From contig NZ_LXKA01000110.1 in NCBI RefSeq assembly GCF_001645125.1, positions 372,001-436,000 on the forward strand: a stretch of DNA of 64,000 nt. Reading direction: 5' to 3'. The stretch's first letter is position 1. Each line of letters opens with the position of its first letter. Shown here one piece after another: positions 8,695 through 17,390 of this stretch. The position numbers were made by a program, and so were the translations under genes. Source of the stretch: Paraburkholderia ginsengiterrae. GTDB taxonomy: Bacteria > Pseudomonadota > Gammaproteobacteria > Burkholderiales > Burkholderiaceae. The notes below the pieces were generated by a model that was not told the DNA's origin, searched no databases, and worked only from the letters and a program-made list of their open reading frames with translations.

Positions 8695-9762
8695 CTACTT
8701 CGTCGGTGCCGCGGCCGCCGCCGCGGTCGCGGTGCTGTCCGGCCTGAACACGGTCTTCCAGTCGTTATTCATATCGACGACGAGCCAGCCCTTCGCGGCG
8801 GCCTCGTCCAGCCCCTTGTCGAGCTTGCCGCTCTTCGCTGCGCGATCATACGCATATTCGCGCTCCGCATCCGTGTGATGCACGAGCGCGGCAAGACGCG
8901 GGCCGCCGCCCGCCGACGTCCATTCAAGCATGGGCGCGTCGCTATCCGCGTTGCCGAACGCGATCATTGGACGCCGGCCGATCACGCGATCGATGGCGAG
9001 CGGTTTGGCCGCACCGTCCACCAGATTGTCGACCTGCGCAAGCCGGGTCAGCGAAACAGCGCCATTGGCCTGGCTGTACCGGTATTTGACCGTGCTGCCG
9101 ATCACCTGCTCAGGCGGAATGCCGTACATGCGCTGCGCCAGATCGCGGACGAATTCGACATCGCCGCCAGTCACCAGATAGGTCCTGAAGCCATTGGCGC
9201 GCAGATACGCGAGCAGTTCGAGCATGGGCTGATAAGCGAGATCGGTATACGGCCGGTTGAAGTGAGGGTCGCTCGCCGAGTCGAACCAGTCGTGCACGAG
9301 CGCGGCGAATTGATCGCCGGTCATGCCGGCGTGTGCCGCCGCCAACAGCCGCATCGAGCCGGCGTCGCCGCCTGCCGTCACGTTCTTGAGATTGCCCTTG
9401 AGGATGGAGCGGAACGGTTCCTGCCGCTTCCATTCCGGATGCTTGCCCGCCACCGTCTTCACACGCTGCAGCGCGAACACAAGTTGCACAGACGCGGGCT
9501 GCTCGGGCCACAGCGTGCCGTCGTTGTCGAACACGGCGATCCGGTCGGCGCGGGGGATGAAGTCCTTGGACTCGGGCGTCGTCACCAGCGTGACGAAGTC
9601 GACGATCGACCGTTTGGCCTGGGTGTCATTCCACGACGCCAGCGCCGCAGCCGTCGATGCGCCAGCTTGTGACTCGCTTCCGTTCTGATGCGGCAAAACC
9701 GAGCAAGCGGAAACAAGGACAACGGCAAAGGCAATGCAGTACTGGCGCATCGTGCGAATCAT
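8695..9762 (-). CDS. HAD-superfamily phosphatase-like lipoprotein
   Basis: The 355-residue product has a lipoprotein signal (CIAFAVVLVSACS), so it is probably periplasmic and membrane-anchored. HAD motif I is FDNDGTLW (nucleophile and acid/base Asp), motif II is in YLVTGGD, and motifs III/IV are IGRRPMIAFGNADSD. This resembles periplasmic non-specific HAD phosphatases of the haloacid-dehalogenase type; the substrate is unknown. A cap insertion (WKRQEPFRSILKGN to MLELLAYLRANG) separates motifs I and II. I chose the start at 9762 because GAGG lies 6-7 bases upstream. The C-terminus is a short Ala-rich tail. Confidence 0.85.
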   Translation of the reverse strand: MIRTMRQYCIAFAVVLVSACSVLPHQNGSESQAGASTAAALASWNDTQAKRSIVDFVTLVTTPESKDFIPRADRIAVFDNDGTLWPEQPASVQLVFALQRVKTVAGKHPEWKRQEPFRSILKGNLKNVTAGGDAGSMRLLAAAHAGMTGDQFAALVHDWFDSASDPHFNRPYTDLAYQPMLELLAYLRANGFRTYLVTGGDVEFVRDLAQRMYGIPPEQVIGSTVKYRYSQANGAVSLTRLAQVDNLVDGAAKPLAIDRVIGRRPMIAFGNADSDAPMLEWTSAGGGPRLAALVHHTDAEREYAYDRAAKSGKLDKGLDEAAAKGWLVVDMNNDWKTVFRPDSTATAAAAAAPTK

Positions 9763-10125
9763 AAAAGCCTCATCGAAATCGGTGGGTCGAACGTCAAGCG
9801 AGCGCCAGTCTAATCGGCGAGAGCGGTTATTGCAGCCCTCGCAGCGTTATTTCGGCAAGAAGGTCTGATGCATCCGCGCAAAAAAATGCGCACTGGGTAA
9901 CGCATGCCTCGGCTGCATGCGAAAGCGCCGAGCGGCGGGCGCCTCTTGCGCAACCGCGATCACGAATGTCCCTATGCGCTGAAGTGGTGGCGAAACCCGG
10001 CGCTATTCGATCGAGTGTTATGTCTCGCGGCTCGATATGCTCTTTTGCGACCGTGGCCGTCGGTGGGCCCAGGCAGTTTCAGGACTCACTGGCGAAGCAA
10101 TGCGCACGACTTCTTTCGGAACATC
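9763..10125. other. Intergenic region between the HAD lipoprotein and the CatB-like gene
   Basis: This spacer separates divergent genes. The frame of the downstream acyltransferase is open from 9904, but the extra 74 residues are not typical of the family, so I treat them as non-coding. A short hairpin with an A-rich loop (GCGCA-A6-TGCGC) lies at 9876-9891. Confidence 0.5.
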
Positions 10126-10854
10126 ATGAACGTCACCACCTCAGAAGACTTTATCGGAGTTCAGCCCAACCACGCTTTCTCGAAAGCCTTCATTGTGCTG
10201 GGCTATCGGGACGGATCGATCTCGACGATCCCCAACAACTTCTTTCGCAACTGGATGGACGAGGAAGCGACCGTCGGCACCTTCGTGATTGGCAAGTGCT
10301 CGGGTTTGGGCGTCGGTTCGATTGCCAAATATGATGCGGGGCTGCAGAAACTGGTCGTCGGCAAATTCGTCGCCGGCGGTTTGCGAGTGAAGTTCCTGCT
10401 CAATGGACAGCACGACATGCGCACCATTTCAATGTCGATGATGAGCGTGTTCGGCAGCGAGATGACGAATGCGCCGCCGCCGCAGTACGGCGACATGGTC
10501 ATCGGCAACGACGTGTGGATCGGTGACGAAGCGATGTTTCTGGGCGGCTCCACCGTTGCGGACGGCTGCGTTATCGGAGCGCGAACGTTGGTGCCGTCCA
10601 ATTTCAAAAGCGAACCCTACGGCATCTATGTGGGTTCTCCGGCGCGCCTCGTTCGGTTCCGGTTCTCCGAGCGCATTCGTGAGAAGCTGGTTGAACTTGC
10701 ATGGTGGGACATGCCGCTGTCGTGGATCCGGAAACACAACGACCTGTTCCTTGCTGACCTGACGGCAGATGAAGGGCGGTCGATCGAAATCCTGACCGAG
10801 TTGCTGCGCTCAAAAAGAGCGGCGTTCGAGGCGGCCGCGACGGTGAAGGCCTGA
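10126..10854 (+). CDS. CatB-like xenobiotic acyltransferase (left-handed beta-helix)
   Basis: This 242-residue acetyl-CoA-dependent O-acyltransferase belongs to the hexapeptide-repeat class related to chloramphenicol acetyltransferase CatB. Hexapeptide coils run through EATVGTFVIGKCSGLGVGS and GDMVIGNDVWIGDEAMFLGG to TVADGCVIGARTLV and GIYVGSPARLVR. The catalytic His lies in LNGQHDMRT. I chose the ATG at 10126 (MNVTTSEDFIG, preceded by GGAA) because it matches the family length. The true substrate is unknown. The gene is convergent with the sugar-modification genes, so a role in modifying the flagellin glycan is possible but unproven. Confidence 0.8.
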   Translation: MNVTTSEDFIGVQPNHAFSKAFIVLGYRDGSISTIPNNFFRNWMDEEATVGTFVIGKCSGLGVGSIAKYDAGLQKLVVGKFVAGGLRVKFLLNGQHDMRTISMSMMSVFGSEMTNAPPPQYGDMVIGNDVWIGDEAMFLGGSTVADGCVIGARTLVPSNFKSEPYGIYVGSPARLVRFRFSERIREKLVELAWWDMPLSWIRKHNDLFLADLTADEGRSIEILTELLRSKRAAFEAAATVKA

Positions 10855-10864
10855 TACGTTGACA

Positions 10865-10901
10865 CGCAGCATAGCGGGGCGCGTTGCCCCGCTATGCTGC
10901 G
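10865..10901. terminator. Long perfect hairpin between convergent genes
   Basis: GCAGCATAGCGGGGC (10866-10880) pairs perfectly with GCCCCGCTATGCTGC (10886-10900) around the loop GCGTT, with one more closing pair. There is no U tract, so termination may depend on structure alone. The hairpin sits between stop codons facing each other. Confidence 0.65.
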
Positions 10902-10930
10902 CTTGAACAGCGCGAGACCAGCTAGTCCAG

Positions 10931-11593
10931 TTAAAGATACTTGTCGCCAGGCAGACGATCGCGGACCTTCTTCGCGGGGGTTCCGTACACGACCGAAAAA
11001 GCCTCCACAGCGTTGAGAACGGTCGACCCGGCGCCCACCACGCTGTGTTCGCCGATCACGATGCCATGACGCAACACGGCACCGATACTCACGGCCGCGT
11101 GACCGCCGATATGGCAATTGCCGCCGGTGGTCACACCTGGCGCCAGGCTCGAAAAATCATCCATCACGCCATCGTGATCGAGCGAGGCCCGCGTGTTGAC
11201 AATGCAGCCGCGTCCGATGTGGCAGGATGGATTGATCACCGCGCCCGCCATGACAACTGTCCCGGCACCAAGCTTTGTTCCTTTGCCGATGCTGGCCGCC
11301 GGATGCACCGCGCTGACCAGCGGCAATGATGGACAGAGATCGGTCACGTTGGCGGCGACTTTCGCGCGCACGCTGTTGTCGCCAATCGCGACGATCACGC
11401 CCTTCAGCTCGTGTTCGCTGACAAGGGCTGCAAGATCGGACTCACCGCCAAGAACCGGATAACCCAGGGTCATTTCGCCGGGAGTCCGAAACGCATCGAT
11501 GAGGCCCACGATCCGGTATAGCCCCTGCCGTTCGACGATGTCGATCACGACCTTGGCGTGTCCGGACGACCCCACGAGCACGATGTTTTGCAT
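10931..11593 (-). CDS. NeuD/PglD-family sugar N- or O-acetyltransferase
   Basis: The 220-residue product has an N-terminal Rossmann-like nucleotide-sugar domain (NIVLVGSSGHAKVVIDIVE) and a C-terminal left-handed beta-helix. The helix region runs IGKGTKLGAGTVVMAGAVI, CHIGRGCIVNTRASLDHDG, HIGGHAAVSIGAVLRHG and IGEHSVVGAGSTVLN. The His in DHDG is the expected catalytic base. The family acetylates UDP- or dTDP-4-amino-4,6-dideoxy sugars. The start lies 13 bases after the stop of the DegT aminotransferase, consistent with sequential amination and acylation of a sugar in one operon. Confidence 0.88.
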   Translation of the reverse strand: MQNIVLVGSSGHAKVVIDIVERQGLYRIVGLIDAFRTPGEMTLGYPVLGGESDLAALVSEHELKGVIVAIGDNSVRAKVAANVTDLCPSLPLVSAVHPAASIGKGTKLGAGTVVMAGAVINPSCHIGRGCIVNTRASLDHDGVMDDFSSLAPGVTTGGNCHIGGHAAVSIGAVLRHGIVIGEHSVVGAGSTVLNAVEAFSVVYGTPAKKVRDRLPGDKYL

Positions 11594-11606
11594 TACATGC
11601 GTTCCG

Positions 11607-12773
11607 CTAGACGATCGTCCGCGCTGAACTGACGCCGGAGATGAAGCTCACAATGCGTTCAACCTGCACCGGATTCAGATCGGGATAGATCGGCAGGCAC
11701 AAGATACGTTTCGACGCCGCGCTCGCCGCGCTCAGATTGTCCTTGTTCGCCGACGGCAGTCCGCGATACATCGGAAATTCGGAAATCAGCGGGTAGAAGT
11801 AGCGACGCGCATAGATATCGTGTTGCTTCAGGTGGTCATACAGCGCATCACGGCTGATCGGAAAATCGTCTTCGACCTGCACGGGGAAGTAAGCGTAATT
11901 CGCCACTTTTTCGCCGGAGTCCAGCAGGCAGCGGATACCGGGCACGTTGGCCAGCAACTCGCGATACTGCGCATCGATCGCCTTGCGTTTCGCGAGCGCC
12001 TTGTCGACGTGCTGCAGTTGCAGCAGCCCGAACGCGGCATTGATTTCGCTCATCTTGCCGTTGATGCCTGCCGCCACGACGGTCACTTCATCCACGAAAC
12101 CGAAGTTCTTCAAATGGTCGATGCGCTGCTTCGTCTTCGCATCCGGACAGATGATCGCGCCGCCTTCGAAGGTGTTGAAGACCTTGGTGGCGTGGAAGCT
12201 GACGATCGACAGATCGCCGTGCTTGAGCACGCTGCCGTCTTCGGTCTGCACGCCGAACGCGTGCGCGGCGTCGTAAATGACCTTGAGGTTGTAGTTATCG
12301 GCGATTTTCTGGATCGCCTTCACATCGCACGGATGGCCGTAGCAGTGCACCGGCATGATGGCCGTGGTTTGCGGCGTGATAGCCGCCTCGATCTTCTGCG
12401 GATCGAGATTGAGCGTGTTCGGATCCACGTCCACGAAGACCGGTTTGATGCCGTTCCAGAGCAGCGAATGAGCGGTCGCGGCAAACGAATACGGCGTGGT
12501 AATGACTTCGCCGTTGATGCGCAGCGCCTGCAGCGCGGTCACGAGGGCCAGCGTGCCGTTGGTGAACAGCGCGAGATGCTCGACGCCGAGATATTCGCAC
12601 AGCGCCTTTTCGAGTTGCTGATGGAACGGTCCGCCGTTCGTCAGGATTTTGCTGGTCCAGATCTTTTCGAGGTACGGGAGGAACTCAGCCAGCGGCGGCA
12701 GATGCGGCTGAGTCACATAGATGCGTTCGTCGTCCAGCGACGCGATCGCACGAAGAGGAGCGCTAGAGCCCAT
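11607..12773 (-). CDS. DegT/DnrJ/EryC1 PLP-dependent sugar-nucleotide aminotransferase (VioA/FdtB-like)
   Basis: This 388-residue enzyme transfers an amino group to a 4-keto- (or 3-keto-) 6-deoxy nucleotide sugar. PLP-binding elements are TNGTLALVTAL, TTPYSFAATAHSL, YDAAHAFG and the Schiff-base lysine K197 in SFHATKVFNTFEGG. The sugar-binding region is GINGKMSEINAAFGLLQL. The gene is in a minus-strand operon, 24 bases after the O-linked glycosyltransferase and 13 bases before the acetyltransferase. With those neighbours it probably makes an N-acylated aminodeoxy sugar for flagellin. The sugar 4,6-dehydratase and thymidylyltransferase are not in this window. Confidence 0.88.
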   Translation of the reverse strand: MGSSAPLRAIASLDDERIYVTQPHLPPLAEFLPYLEKIWTSKILTNGGPFHQQLEKALCEYLGVEHLALFTNGTLALVTALQALRINGEVITTPYSFAATAHSLLWNGIKPVFVDVDPNTLNLDPQKIEAAITPQTTAIMPVHCYGHPCDVKAIQKIADNYNLKVIYDAAHAFGVQTEDGSVLKHGDLSIVSFHATKVFNTFEGGAIICPDAKTKQRIDHLKNFGFVDEVTVVAAGINGKMSEINAAFGLLQLQHVDKALAKRKAIDAQYRELLANVPGIRCLLDSGEKVANYAYFPVQVEDDFPISRDALYDHLKQHDIYARRYFYPLISEFPMYRGLPSANKDNLSAASAASKRILCLPIYPDLNPVQVERIVSFISGVSSARTIV

Positions 12774-12797
12774 GGTTTCCTCGCTACTGTTTATTAC

Positions 12798-15146
12798 TTA
12801 GTCCGGGTCGCGGATGAGCGCGGTCTGCGCGTCGTCCGTGCTGATAGCTGCCGGAGGGAGACCGTCGCACCAGCGCTGCCACATTGTCCGAAATGCTCTG
12901 GAGAGGCTTTTGGCGACTACGTCCGGTTGAAATGGCGCCGACTGCATGCAGCGCTCGCGCAGTGACGTGCGAATGCTGGCGAGTGCAGGGATGTCGGAGG
13001 CGATCTTGATGCCCTTCGCGACGAAGTCGTCCGCATCTTCGGCCGCGAAGGCGTCGAGACCCGAATGGGCGAGCCACGCCATTGCCGCGCGGCTCGCCAT
13101 AGTTTTGCCGGCGATCGTCAGCGTCGGCACGCCCATCCACAGCGAGTTCAGAACGGTCGTCGAACCGGTGTAGGGGAACGTGTCGAGGCAGAGGTCGACC
13201 TGAAAGTGCTGCTGCAGGTAGACCTCCGCGCGGGAGCGCGAACGGAAACTCAGGCGGTCCCGCGAAATACCTTCGTTGACGAACCAGCTGATGAGATTGT
13301 CATCGCCCTCGTCGCCGGTCATCGAACCGAGCACCATGCGGGAAGTGGGCAACGCGCGAAGCAGGCGTGCCCATACGGCGATCACGTCGGGGCGCAGCTT
13401 GTTCAACCGGTTGAAGCTGCCGAACGTGATGTAACCGTTGTGCATGGCCGGCAGGATATTGACCGGCGGCGCATTCTTTTCCGGGTGGAATGGCCCGATG
13501 GAGGCCAGGTGGACGAGTTTCTCGGAGAACTGCTTCTCGATGTCGCCGAACGGCGTAAAGAAGCGGTCGCTGAGATAGTAGTCCATCGCGTCGAGGCCGG
13601 TCGTCGCCGGGTAACCGATCCAGCTGGCCTGAATCGGCGCGGGTTTGCGCGCGAATGCTTGCAGCCGGTTGCGGCCGGTATGCCCGCTCATGTCGATCAG
13701 GATATCGATCTTGTCGTCGCGAACCTTGGCGACGAATTGCTCGTCTCGCATGCCGGAGATTCGGGTCCACTGGTGCGCGTGGCTGGATAGCAATTGCGTG
13801 TAGCCGTCGTCCTGCACGTGGTTGTAGTAGACGTGGAGCTGCAGGCTCTCGTCGTTTGCGAGCGGCTCCATTATCGGGAGCAGGTAGGATGCGACAGCGT
13901 GCCGGAACAAGTCGCCGGAGACGATACCGATTTTCAGCTGGCGATTGGGCGCGCGGCTATTCGTGTGATGCGGCTTCGGCAAGCGCAGCGAGCCTTCATG
14001 AATCTTCGCAAACTGGCGATGCTCGGCGTAAATCTTCTCTGGAGCGATGTGCGGGTTGTGCGCGATGGCGAAGAGCAGATTGCTGCGCGTCGGGGCATTC
14101 TTGGGATCGAGTTCGAGCGCGCGCCGGAAGCACTGTTCGGCTTCTTCGGTGGCGCCGGCGTCGAGCAGCACGACGCCGAGCGTGCTATGCGCCTCCGCAT
14201 AGTCGGGCGAGAGTTCGGTAGCACGACGGCACCCGGCGACCCCTTCACTGATGCGGCCCAGGCTGGCGAGCACCATGCCGAGGATACGATGGCCTTCGGA
14301 GTGGTCCGGATGCAGTTCGAGCAGTTTTCTGCACTCGACTTCCGCCTCGGCGTTCTTACCTAGCAGACGCAGCAGATCGGACAGTCCTTTGCGCACCTCG
14401 GAATCGTCGGCGCCAAACTTGATGGCGTTCCTGAAGGGCTGCTCAGACTCGCTGTATTGACCGGCCTGATGGAGCGCGATGGCGAGACAGCGCCAGGCGA
14501 GTCCGTTCGACGGATAACGTTCGCTCATGCTGCGCGCGAGCTTGAGCGCATCCGCGGAGTGGCCCTTGGCGAAGAGCGTGTTGAAGCGGGCTATTTCCTG
14601 CGGGGTGGGGCGGCGTGTATCGAGCGCCGCCGTCGCGGCGTCCGCGGTGTCCCGCTCGGTCGAAATGACCACCGTCGCGGTAGGTTCCGGTGTCTTGACG
14701 GCCGGCGCGACCGCGGCGGTGGCGAAGCCGGCACCGCCGTACGACATCCGCGTAATCAGTCCGTTGACTGCCGGCCCTTTCAAGCCACGTTGCTGTCCCA
14801 TTTCCAGCGCCAGCCAGGCCGCCTGCATCTGGCCCGCGTCGATCAACGCGCTGATGTAGGCCACCCAGAATTGACCGTTGTTCTGCGCGGCGCCGAGCGC
14901 GGTTTCGAAGTGTGGCAGGGCGTCGGCGGGACGGCCGTTCTGCGTGTACAGCACGCCGAGGTTGTACTGCACGTCGGTGTGGCCGGGTTTGGCGTCGAGA
15001 ATCGCCTTGTAGAGCGCTTCGGCGTCGTCGAGCTCGCCCTTGTGGTGATGGTCCAGCGCGGTCTGCAAAACCAGAGCGATGTCCTGCTCGAACTGTTGCT
15101 CGGGCGTCAAGGGTTCGGCGGTCGGCGCTTCGTGCAGGAGAGTCAT
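12798..15146 (-). CDS. TPR-containing O-linked glycosyltransferase (SPINDLY/OGT family), probable flagellin glycosyltransferase
   Basis: The 782-residue product has about seven or more TPR units in the first half. Examples are LDHHHKGELDDAEALYKAIL, VQYNLGVLYTQNGRPADALP and EAHSTLGVVLLDAGATEEAE. A GT41-type catalytic region follows from roughly residue 400, starting near LKIGIVSGDLFRHAVASYL and containing DILIDMSGHTGRNRLQAFA, PIQASWIGYPATTGL, FGSFNRLNKLRPD and DLCLDTFPYTGSTT. I chose the ATG at 15146 (MTLLHEAPTAEP); the upstream open frame is not conserved in character. Homologues of this type next to fliC in Burkholderia act on flagellin serines or threonines, and the location 260 bases after fliT supports that. 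Confidence 0.85.
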   Translation of the reverse strand: MTLLHEAPTAEPLTPEQQFEQDIALVLQTALDHHHKGELDDAEALYKAILDAKPGHTDVQYNLGVLYTQNGRPADALPHFETALGAAQNNGQFWVAYISALIDAGQMQAAWLALEMGQQRGLKGPAVNGLITRMSYGGAGFATAAVAPAVKTPEPTATVVISTERDTADAATAALDTRRPTPQEIARFNTLFAKGHSADALKLARSMSERYPSNGLAWRCLAIALHQAGQYSESEQPFRNAIKFGADDSEVRKGLSDLLRLLGKNAEAEVECRKLLELHPDHSEGHRILGMVLASLGRISEGVAGCRRATELSPDYAEAHSTLGVVLLDAGATEEAEQCFRRALELDPKNAPTRSNLLFAIAHNPHIAPEKIYAEHRQFAKIHEGSLRLPKPHHTNSRAPNRQLKIGIVSGDLFRHAVASYLLPIMEPLANDESLQLHVYYNHVQDDGYTQLLSSHAHQWTRISGMRDEQFVAKVRDDKIDILIDMSGHTGRNRLQAFARKPAPIQASWIGYPATTGLDAMDYYLSDRFFTPFGDIEKQFSEKLVHLASIGPFHPEKNAPPVNILPAMHNGYITFGSFNRLNKLRPDVIAVWARLLRALPTSRMVLGSMTGDEGDDNLISWFVNEGISRDRLSFRSRSRAEVYLQQHFQVDLCLDTFPYTGSTTVLNSLWMGVPTLTIAGKTMASRAAMAWLAHSGLDAFAAEDADDFVAKGIKIASDIPALASIRTSLRERCMQSAPFQPDVVAKSLSRAFRTMWQRWCDGLPPAAISTDDAQTALIRDPD

Positions 15147-15272
15147 GGTGTCGGCACAGTAAGGTCTATGGTGGAAATTGTGCGACGGGCAGGGCGTTTC
15201 CGATGCGCGGAGATGACGGTGAAAAAGCCGCCTGTTTAGCGTATGGGGAGGGGGCCGGAAAGCCGGAAACAA

Positions 15273-15298
15273 GAAAAAAGCCCGCGCGAGGCGGGCTG
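15273..15298 (-). terminator. Terminator downstream of fliT
   Basis: On the minus strand AGCCCGC-CTCGC-GCGGGCT is followed by six T residues. It separates the fliDT genes from the glycosylation operon. Confidence 0.88.
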
Positions 15299-15406
15299 AG
15301 GGAACGAGCGCGCCCTACGTCGGCGCGTACTTCTTATTGTTGGGTCAAGCGGAGCGTTTTAGCCGGCCAGACTTCCGCCATGACGGCGCTGGGCTGGCTG
15401 CGCCGC

Positions 15407-15721
15407 TTACATTCGGGCCATGCGCTGATATTCTCCAGCGGCCTTGGTGCGTCCAATTGCTGCTTCGAATTCGATGTGCAACTCGGTTTGGGTCGTCGCG
15501 GCATCCGCGAGCAGCGCCGCGTCGGCGGCCTGGATCTGACGGATCAGGTCGAGCGCGGCCGGCTCCTGATCCGCCGTCAGCGACATCAGCAGCGGGGAGC
15601 GCGCCTCGGTCAGGCGGGCCGCTTCCGGCCAGTCGGCAAGCGATGCCGCCTGCTCGATGTCCCGTGTCATCGACAGCACGCGTTCAACCAGTTCGGTCTG
15701 GGTCATACCGGTCGAGTCCAT
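15407..15721 (-). CDS. fliT: Flagellar export chaperone FliT
   Basis: FliT is the export chaperone of the filament cap FliD, and in enterics it also binds FlhDC. The 104-residue helical protein starts MDSTGMTQTELVERVLSMTRD and keeps the helical heptads with W31 in LADWPEAARLTEARSPLL, typical of short FliT proteins. The start is four bases after the fliD stop, so the two are co-transcribed and probably coupled. Small size and low sequence conservation make the assignment rest partly on position. Confidence 0.82.
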   Translation of the reverse strand: MDSTGMTQTELVERVLSMTRDIEQAASLADWPEAARLTEARSPLLMSLTADQEPAALDLIRQIQAADAALLADAATTQTELHIEFEAAIGRTKAAGEYQRMARM

Positions 15722-15725
15722 TGGC

Positions 15726-17231
15726 TTAGCCCTTATTGGTAGCTAGCGCGCCGGCGCTGTTCGTGCCGCCGAACAGGGCGGTCAGGTACTGCGAATTGTT
15801 GTTCATCGTCGCCATCAGCGTGTTCAGGGCGGTGAATTGCGCCTGATACTGGCTCGTCAATTGCGCCGTGTAGTCGGCGAGCGCGCTTTGCTGCGTGGTG
15901 ATGCTTTTCAGGTCGGCGTTCAGCGCGCTGTTGCGCGTGTCGATGATGCCGCCGGTCTGCGTGAAGGTGGTAATGCTGCTGTTCAACTGCTCGGCGATGC
16001 CGTTGGTCGAGTTGAACAGCTTGGCGACCGTCGCCGGGCTGGCCGTCAGTGCGGTGGTCAGCGTGCTGCTGTTGACGACCATGGTGCCGTCCGCGGGATC
16101 GTCCTTCAGAGTGATGCCGATCGCCGCCAGCGTGGTGCCCGTCGGGCCCGCGCCGACCGAGCCGCCGACGATGGTGGCCAGCGTGTTCTGGATCGTCTGC
16201 AGCGTCGAGTCGCCCAGCAGCGGACCTTGCGAGGTGGACGACGAGTTGAACGAGGTGAGCGTGGCCATCGTCGTGACGACGGTGTTGTAGAGGCTCACGA
16301 AATTGTTGATCGCGGCGCTCTGTGACGAAGTGTCAGCCGCAATGTTCAGCGTTTGCGTGGTGCCCGCTGCCGCCGCCGTCAGGTTCATCGTGACGCCCGA
16401 AATGGCGGTCGTCACGGAGTTGGTCGAGCTGCTGGCCGCGATCCCGCCCACGGTGAATTCCGCGTCCTGGGCGAAGCCGCTTTGCGTCCACGCGCTGCTC
16501 GAATTCGCCGAGGTGATCGACGACTGGCCGCCAGTGGTGCTCGCGGTCGAAGTCACACCGAGGCTCGACAGGCCGTTGTCCGTGGTGACGTTGCTAGTGC
16601 TGACGTTGATGACGTTGGCCGCGCCCGTGTTGGCCCCGCGCAGCACGAGGTGAGCGCCGTCAGTGCCGGTCACGATGGTCGCCGTGACACCCGGATTGCC
16701 GGTGCCGCCGTTGATTGCGGCCGCGATTCCCGAGAGCGTGTTATTGGTGCTGTCGACGTTGATGTTCATCGACTTGCCGCCGAGCGAGATCGTCAGCGTG
16801 CCCGTGCCCAGTTGCGTGGTGGCGCCGAACGCCGCCGACGACAAAGCCTGCGAGCTTGCGATCTGCGTCACCGCCACCGAGTAGCTGCCGGCCACCGCAC
16901 CCGCGCCTGCAGTCGCCGTCAGGCCGGTACCACTCGTGGTTGCCGCGAAAGTCGACAGCGTCGCGCCGTTGGCGAGGTTCGTGATGCCCGACTGCAGCGC
17001 GCTCAACGCCGAGCTTAGTGCACCGTAGGCGGACAGGGTGGTGCTGTCTTTCGTCTGTTGCGCCGCCAGAGCCGCGGTTTGTCCTGCGGTCTTCGCGTTC
17101 ACAAGGGCTGTGACGAGCGACGACACGTCCATCGACGAATTGCCGGTCGAGCCGCTGATGATCGATTGCGCGGCCGATTGCAGCGCGGAATTGGCCGACG
17201 CGGTAGAAGACGTGGTTGAGATCGAGGACAT
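15726..17231 (-). CDS. fliD: Flagellar filament capping protein FliD (HAP2)
   Basis: FliD caps the filament tip and folds incoming flagellin. The 501-residue product has a Ser/Thr/Ala-rich N-terminus, the FliD N-domain (MDVSSLVTALVNAKT, then TTLSAYGALSSALSALQSGI), a variable middle and the C-terminal coiled coil (IDTRNSALNADLKSITTQQS, then LTSQYQAQFTALNTLMA). GGAG lies about 8 bases before the ATG. The gene follows fliC by 160 bases that hold two hairpins. Confidence 0.95.
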   Translation of the reverse strand: MSSISTTSSTASANSALQSAAQSIISGSTGNSSMDVSSLVTALVNAKTAGQTAALAAQQTKDSTTLSAYGALSSALSALQSGITNLANGATLSTFAATTSGTGLTATAGAGAVAGSYSVAVTQIASSQALSSAAFGATTQLGTGTLTISLGGKSMNINVDSTNNTLSGIAAAINGGTGNPGVTATIVTGTDGAHLVLRGANTGAANVINVSTSNVTTDNGLSSLGVTSTASTTGGQSSITSANSSSAWTQSGFAQDAEFTVGGIAASSSTNSVTTAISGVTMNLTAAAAGTTQTLNIAADTSSQSAAINNFVSLYNTVVTTMATLTSFNSSSTSQGPLLGDSTLQTIQNTLATIVGGSVGAGPTGTTLAAIGITLKDDPADGTMVVNSSTLTTALTASPATVAKLFNSTNGIAEQLNSSITTFTQTGGIIDTRNSALNADLKSITTQQSALADYTAQLTSQYQAQFTALNTLMATMNNNSQYLTALFGGTNSAGALATNKG

Positions 17232-17307
17232 TCAGAGGCTCCGGGCGTCTGGAAATCTGTATTGGGTGGTGCGCGATGCTACATCACATCATGATGGGAA
17301 TGCACAG

Positions 17308-17375
17308 CGGGAGGCGAGCCTCCCGTTGTCTTGAATCTCAGGGAGGTGCCGCACTTGTCGCGCGGCGCCTCCCTG
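17308..17375 (-). terminator. Two tandem hairpins between fliC and fliD
   Basis: Downstream of the fliC stop, CAGGGAGGCGCCGC (17362-17375, minus) pairs with GCGGCACCTCCCTG (17339-17352) with one mismatch. A second perfect hairpin, CGGGAGGC-GA-GCCTCCCG, lies at 17308-17325. Neither has a proper U tract. They probably stabilise the abundant fliC mRNA and attenuate read-through into fliD. Confidence 0.6.
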
Positions 17376-17390
17376 TTACTGCGTCAGCTC

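Noticed and set aside
9904-10125. Longer start for the CatB-like acyltransferase
   Set aside because: The extra 74 residues are Arg/Pro-rich and not typical of the hexapeptide family; the ATG at 10126 gives the usual length.
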